Shown: positions 58,650 to 64,000 of the stretch, one piece after another
Layout: the number at the start of each line of letters is the position of its first letter
Numbering within the stretch: position 1 is the first letter of the stretch
From: Monoplex corrugatus
Taxonomy: Eukaryota > Mollusca > Gastropoda > Littorinimorpha > Ranellidae
DNA: 64,000 nucleotides
Reading direction: 5' to 3'
NCBI GenBank assembly: GCA_030674185.1
Contig: JAPXFY010000031.1
Location: 46,906,007 to 46,970,006 of the forward strand
Notes under the pieces: model-generated
What the model was told of the DNA's origin: nothing
Seen by the model: the letters and a program-made list of their open reading frames with translations, nothing else
Database searches by the model: none
Made by a program: the position numbers and the translations under genes

Positions 58650-59930
58650 TTTGGACGTTGTTCAAGATGGATTCATCGCACTCGAACAATTCCATATGCG
58701 CTCTACCCAAATCTGCCAGCAATTATCTTGCAGACTCCTTGAGCCTGTGCAAAACCCAATGCGCTGGCAAGATCTTGAACTGGGGAGTGAAAAGAGGAAG
58801 GAGAGATCTATGAAACACTCAGCTGACACCATCAGAATGATGGAAACATTAAGATGGGCAGCAAACAGCCAGTGGACCTATGAAACAGTAAGCTGACACC
58901 ACCATGATGATGGAAACATTAAGATGGGCAGCAAACAGCCAGTGGACCTATGAAACAGTAAGCTGACAACATCAGAATGATGGAAACATTAAGATGGGCA
59001 GCAAACAGCCAGTGGACCTATGAAACACTCAGCTGACACCATCAGAATGATGGAAACATTAAGATGGGCAGCAAACAGCCAGTGGACCTATGAAACAGTA
59101 AGCTGACACCATCAGAATGATGGAAACATTAAGATGGGCAGCAAACAGCCAGTGGACCTATGAAACAGTAAGCTGACACCATCAGAATGATGGAAACATT
59201 AAGATGGGCAGCAAACAGCCAGTGGACCTATGAAACACTCAGCTGACACCACCAGAATGATGGAAACATTAAGATGGGCAGCAAACAGCCAGTGGACCTA
59301 TGAAACACTCAGCTGACACCATCAGAATGATGGAAACATTAAGATGGGCAGCAAACAGCCAGTGGACCTATGAAACAGTAAGCTGACAACATCAGAATGA
59401 TGGAAACATTAAGATGGGCAGCAAACAGCCAGTAGACCTATGAAACACTCAGCTGACACCATCAGAATGATGGAAACATTAAGATGGGCAGCAAACAGCC
59501 AGTGGACCTATGAAACAGTAAGCTGACACCATCAGAATGATGGAAACATTAAGATGGGCAGCAAACAGCCAGTGGACCTATGAAACACTCAGCTGACACC
59601 ACCAGAATGATGGAAACATTAAGATGGGCAGCAAACAGCCAGTGGACCTATGAAACAGTAAGCTGACACCATCAGAATGATGGAAACATTAAGATGGGCA
59701 GCAAACAGCCAGTGGACCTATGAAACAGTAAGCTGACACCATCAGAATGATGGAAACAATAAGATGGGCAGCAAACAGGTCAGTGGACCTATGAAACAGT
59801 AAGCTGACACCATCAGAATGATGGAAACATTAAGATGGACAGCAAACAGGCCAGTGGACCTATGAAACAGTAAGCTGACACCACCATGATGATGGAAACA
59901 TTAAGATGGGCAGCAAACAGGCCAAAGCTT
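58650..59930. repeat. 70-bp minisatellite
   Basis: About 16 units with TGATGGAAACATTAAGATGG, GCAGCAAACAGCCAGTGGAC and ATGAAACAGTAAGCTGACAC. Two forms, CAGTAAGCTG and CACTCAGCTG, alternate in blocks. The left 150 bp (58650-58800) is unique sequence leading in. Confidence 0.95.
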
Positions 59931-60079
59931 AATATTGCGGGCTGGGACTGAACTCAAGACATCAGATCCTGAGTCCACGGCTGTTTCAAAAGAAGCATAC
60001 AACCTGCAATAACCAAAAAGCATACAGATGAATGCAAAGATAAAACCAATTTTCACTGTTTTTACAGAGACTTCTTGTG

Positions 60080-60135
60080 ACCGTTATTGTCGCTTAAAGC
60101 CAAGCTGACCGCATGGAGCCATATCAGGGCTGTAA
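60080..60135 (+). repeat. D2 left-end fragment
   Basis: TTGTCGCTTAAAGCCAAGCT, then GCATGGAGCCATATCAGGGC, cut off by the CA tract. Confidence 0.6.
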
Positions 60136-60779
<644 letters not shown>

Positions 60780-60789
60780 GAGTACCAAC

Positions 60790-60914
60790 CAGACGAGTCT
60801 GTCGTTGAGATTTGAGCAAATTACGCAGACCCTGTAGATCATTGCTGACAGGTCGTTTTGAACTCCACTCCTTGGACCCTGGCCGTCGCTGACGTAGCTC
60901 TGGACGCTCCTCTT
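60790..60914 (-). CDS. Coding exon of minus-strand gene (exon A)
   Basis: The acceptor TATTTTTCAG precedes 125 bases: two bases finishing a codon, then 41 codons, ending CTG before the donor GTTGGT (a shift of four bases to GTACTC is possible but breaks phase with exon B). The peptide is polar and basic: EERPELRQRRPGSKEWSS, then KRPVSNDLQGLRNLLKSQRQ and TRL, leading directly into exon B. A second frame is also open here (SAMIYRVCVICSNLNDRLVW). The first is preferred because it alone joins exon B in phase. The composition suits a cytoplasmic linker or tail. Preceding exons would be beyond position 64000. Confidence 0.75.
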
Positions 60915-62872
60915 CTGAAAAATACAAATAACTAACTAAATAAACATTTTTCTGAAAAATATAAATAGCTAACTAAACAAACACTCTTCTGAAAAACATA
61001 AATACCTGAATAAACAAACAGTCTCCTGAAAAATATAAATAACTAAAAAAAATAAACATTCTTCTGAAAAACATAACTAACTAAACAAACACTCTTCTGA
61101 AAAAACATAATACCTGAATAAACAAACAGTCTCCTGAAAAAATATAACTAACTAAACATGCTTCTGAAAAATATAACTAACTAAACACGCTTCTGAAAAA
61201 TATAACTAACTAAACATGCTTCTGAAAAATATAACTAACTAAACGTTTCTGAAAAATATAACTAACTAAACATGCTTCTGAAAATATAACTAACTAAACA
61301 TGCTTCTGAAAAATATAACTAACTAAACATGCTTCTGAAAAATAAACTAACTAAACATGCTTCTGAAAAATATAACTAACTAAACATGCTTCTGAAAAAT
61401 ATAACTAACTAAACATGCTTCTGAAAAATATAACTAACTAAACATGCTTCTGAAAAATATAACTAACTAAACACGCTTCTGAAAAATATAACTAACTAAA
61501 CACGCTTCTGAAAAATATAAATAACTAACTAAACACGCTTCTGAAAAATATAAATAACTAACTAAACACGCTTCTGAAAAATATAAATAACTAACTAAAC
61601 ACGCTTCTGAAAAATATAAATAACTAAATAAACAAATGAAGAAAAATATAAATAACTAACTAAACACGCTTCTGAAAAATATAAATAACTAACTAAACAC
61701 GCTTCTGAAAAATATAAATAACTAACTAAACACGCTTCTGAAAAATATAAATAACTAACTAAACAAATGAAGAAAAATATAAATAACTAAATAAACAAAT
61801 GAAGAAAAATATAAATAACTAAATAAACACGCTTCTGAAAAATATAAATAACTAAATAAACACGCTTCTGAAAAATATAATAACTAAATAAACAAATGAA
61901 GAAAATATAAATAACTAAATAAACACGCTTCTGAAAAATATAAATAACTAAATAAACACGCTTCTGAAAAATATAAATAACTAAATAAACACGCTTCTGA
62001 AAAATATAAATAACTAAATAAACAAATGAAGAAAAATATAAATAACTAAATAAACACGCTTCTGAAAAATATAAATAACTAAATAAACACGCTTCTGAAA
62101 AATATAAATAACTAAATAAACAAATGAAGAAAAATATAAATAACTAAATAAACACGCTTCTGAAAAATATAAATAACTAAATAAACACGCTTCTGAAAAA
62201 TATAATAACTAAATAAACAAATGAAGAAAAATATAAATAACTAAATAAACACGCTTCTGAAAAATATAAATAACTAAATAAACACGCTTCTGAAAAATAT
62301 AAATAACTAAATAAACAAATGAAGAAAAATATAAATAACTAAATAAACACGCTTCTGAAAAATATAAATAACTAAATAAACAAATGAAGAAAAATATAAA
62401 TAACTAATAAACAAATGAAGAAAAATATAAATAACTAAATAAACAAATGAAGAAAAATATAAATAACTAAATAAACAAATGAAGAAAAATATAAATAACT
62501 AAATAAACACGCTTCTGAAAAATATAAATAACTAAATAAACAAATGAAGAAAAATATAAATAACTAAATAAACACGCTTCTGAAAAATATAAATAACTAA
62601 ATAAACAATGAAGAAAAATATAAATAACTAAATAAACAAATGAAGAAAAATATAAATAACTAAATAAACACGCTTCTGAAAATATAAATAACTAACTAAA
62701 CAAATGAAGAAAATATAAATAACTAAATAAACAAATGAAGAAAAATATAAATAACTAAATAAACAAATGAAGAAAAATATAAATAACTAAATAAACAATG
62801 AAGAAAAATATAAATAACTAAATAAACAAATGAAGAAAAATATAAATAACTAAATAAACAAATGAAGAAAAA
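60915..62872. repeat. ~33/27-bp AT-rich minisatellite made of acceptor copies
   Basis: About 60 units of two types: CTTCTGAAAAATATAAATAA with CTAACTAAACACG, and AAATGAAGAAAAATATAAAT with AACTAAATAAAC. The complement of the first type contains TATATTTTTCAGAAG, the same order as the acceptor and first exon bases of exon A (ATTTTTCAG then AAGAGG). The array starts at the first intron base. The AAATGAAG type dominates the far end. Confidence 0.95.
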
Positions 62873-62939
62873 GGGCACAAAACAAGATCAAAACAAAGCT
62901 TATGTACTTGTAAAGGCAAATTTTCAAAACCTTCAATTA

Positions 62940-64000
62940 TTAACGTTTTGACTCCTGCACCCTATCCACCAACAGCAAAAACTTAACCCTTTGGCTCCCT
63001 CACCCTATTCACCAGCTTCCTTTATGCTGGTGTACAGGGTGAGAGAGACAAAGGGTTACGTTTTTGCTTTGCTAGCATGGCTAACAATGCATGATGCTGG
63101 TGGACAGGGTGAGGGAGTCAAAAGGTCAAGTTTTTGCTTTGCTAGCATGGTTGACAATGCAGGATGCTGGTGGACAGGGTGAGGCAGTCAAAGGGTTAAG
63201 TTTTTGCTTTGCTAGCATGGTTGACAATGCAGGATGCTGGTGGACAGGGTGAGCGAGTCAAAGGGTTAAGTTTTTGCATTCGCTAGCATGGTTGACAATG
63301 CAGGATGCTGGTGGACAGGGTGAGCGAGTCAAAAGGTCAAGTTTTTGCTTTGCTAGCATGGTTGACAATGCATGATGCTGGTGGACAGGGTGAGGGAGTC
63401 AAAAGGTCAAGTTTTTGCTTTGCTAGCACGGTTGACAATGCAGGATGCTGGTGGACAGGGTGAGGGAGTCAAAAGGTCGTTTTTGCTTTGCTAGCATGGT
63501 TGACAATGCAGGATGCTGGTGGACAGGGTGAGGCAGTCAAAGGGTTAAGTTTTTGCTTTGCTAGCATGGTTGACAATGCAGGATGCTGGTGGACAGGGTG
63601 AGCGAGTCAAAGGGTTAAGTTTTTGCATTCGCTAGCATGGTTGACAATGCATGATGCTGGTGGACAGGGTGAGCGAGTCAAAAGGTCAAGTTTTTGCTTT
63701 GCTAGCACGGTTGACAATGCATGATGCTGGTGGACAGGGTGAGGGAGTCAAAAGGTCAAGTTTTTGCTTTGCTAGCACGGTTGACAATGCAGGATGCTGG
63801 TGGACAGGGTGAGGGAGTCAAAGGGTTAAGTTTCTGCTTTGCTAGCATGGCTGACAATGCAGAATGCCGGTGGACAGGGTGATGGAGTCAAAGGGTTAAG
63901 TTTTTGCTTTGCTAGCATGGCTAACAATGCATGATGCTGGTGGACAGGGTGAGGGAGTCAAAAGGTCAAGTTTTTGCTTTGCTAGCATGGTTGACAATGC
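62940..64000. repeat. 70-bp array derived from the TTAA MITE
   Basis: After one palindromic MITE-like unit (62940-63058) about 13 copies follow of GTTTTTGCTTTGCTAGCATG, GTTGACAATGCAGGATGCTG, GTGGACAGGGTGAGGGAGTC with AAAGGGTTAA or AAAAGGTCAA. The unit is the right half of the dispersed MITE (compare the complement of 39841-39915). The array runs off the window. Confidence 0.95.

Overview
This is eukaryotic intronic and intergenic DNA, most likely from a gastropod mollusc. There is no compact gene order, there are GT-AG exon boundaries, and there are tRNA-derived SINEs whose tails resemble gastropod SINEs. It also holds 5'-truncated LINE ends, a Penelope-like GIY-YIG fragment, piggyBac-like TTAA elements and very long (CA)n tracts. 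The species assignment is inference. By my coordinates roughly half of the window is tandem repeat: about two dozen minisatellites with units of about 17-88 bp, plus (CA)n, (CTT)n and (AAAAC)n.

The only gene I can assemble is on the minus strand. Three exons with good splice sites and matching phases (60914-60790, 56390-56122, 18213-17892 with a stop) encode the C-terminal tail of one protein. Its 5' exons lie beyond the right edge. The introns are about 4.4 kb and about 37.9 kb and are almost wholly repeats. The tail is polar and low-complexity. A weak resemblance to the regulatory tail of SLC9A-type Na+/H+ exchangers is only a suggestion. A further exon-like block on the minus strand lies at 15790-15594.

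Layout: 0-15 kb is a patchwork of transposon pieces (TTAA MITEs, SINEs, a pogo-like deletion derivative, LINE ends, the Penelope-like fragment) with a 38-bp minisatellite at 11-12.4 kb. The terminal exon is at 17.9-18.2 kb, followed by a 2.5-kb array of 40-bp units. From 18 to 56 kb is the giant intron, a chain of minisatellites separated by short unique islands and transposons. From 56 to 61 kb are two exons with arrays beside both. From 61 to 64 kb are two more arrays, the last made of TTAA-MITE sequence.

The most interesting pattern is that the arrays are not randomly placed. All three minus-strand 3' splice sites abut a minisatellite, and in two cases each unit carries a copy of the splice-acceptor sequence. 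Several unique islands inside the giant intron (31.7, 45.7 and 53.8 kb, with weaker ones elsewhere) read as exon-like on the plus strand and also sit at array edges. This suggests either a nested opposite-strand gene or coding-like relics. I could not run searches, so family names rest on recognised motifs only.
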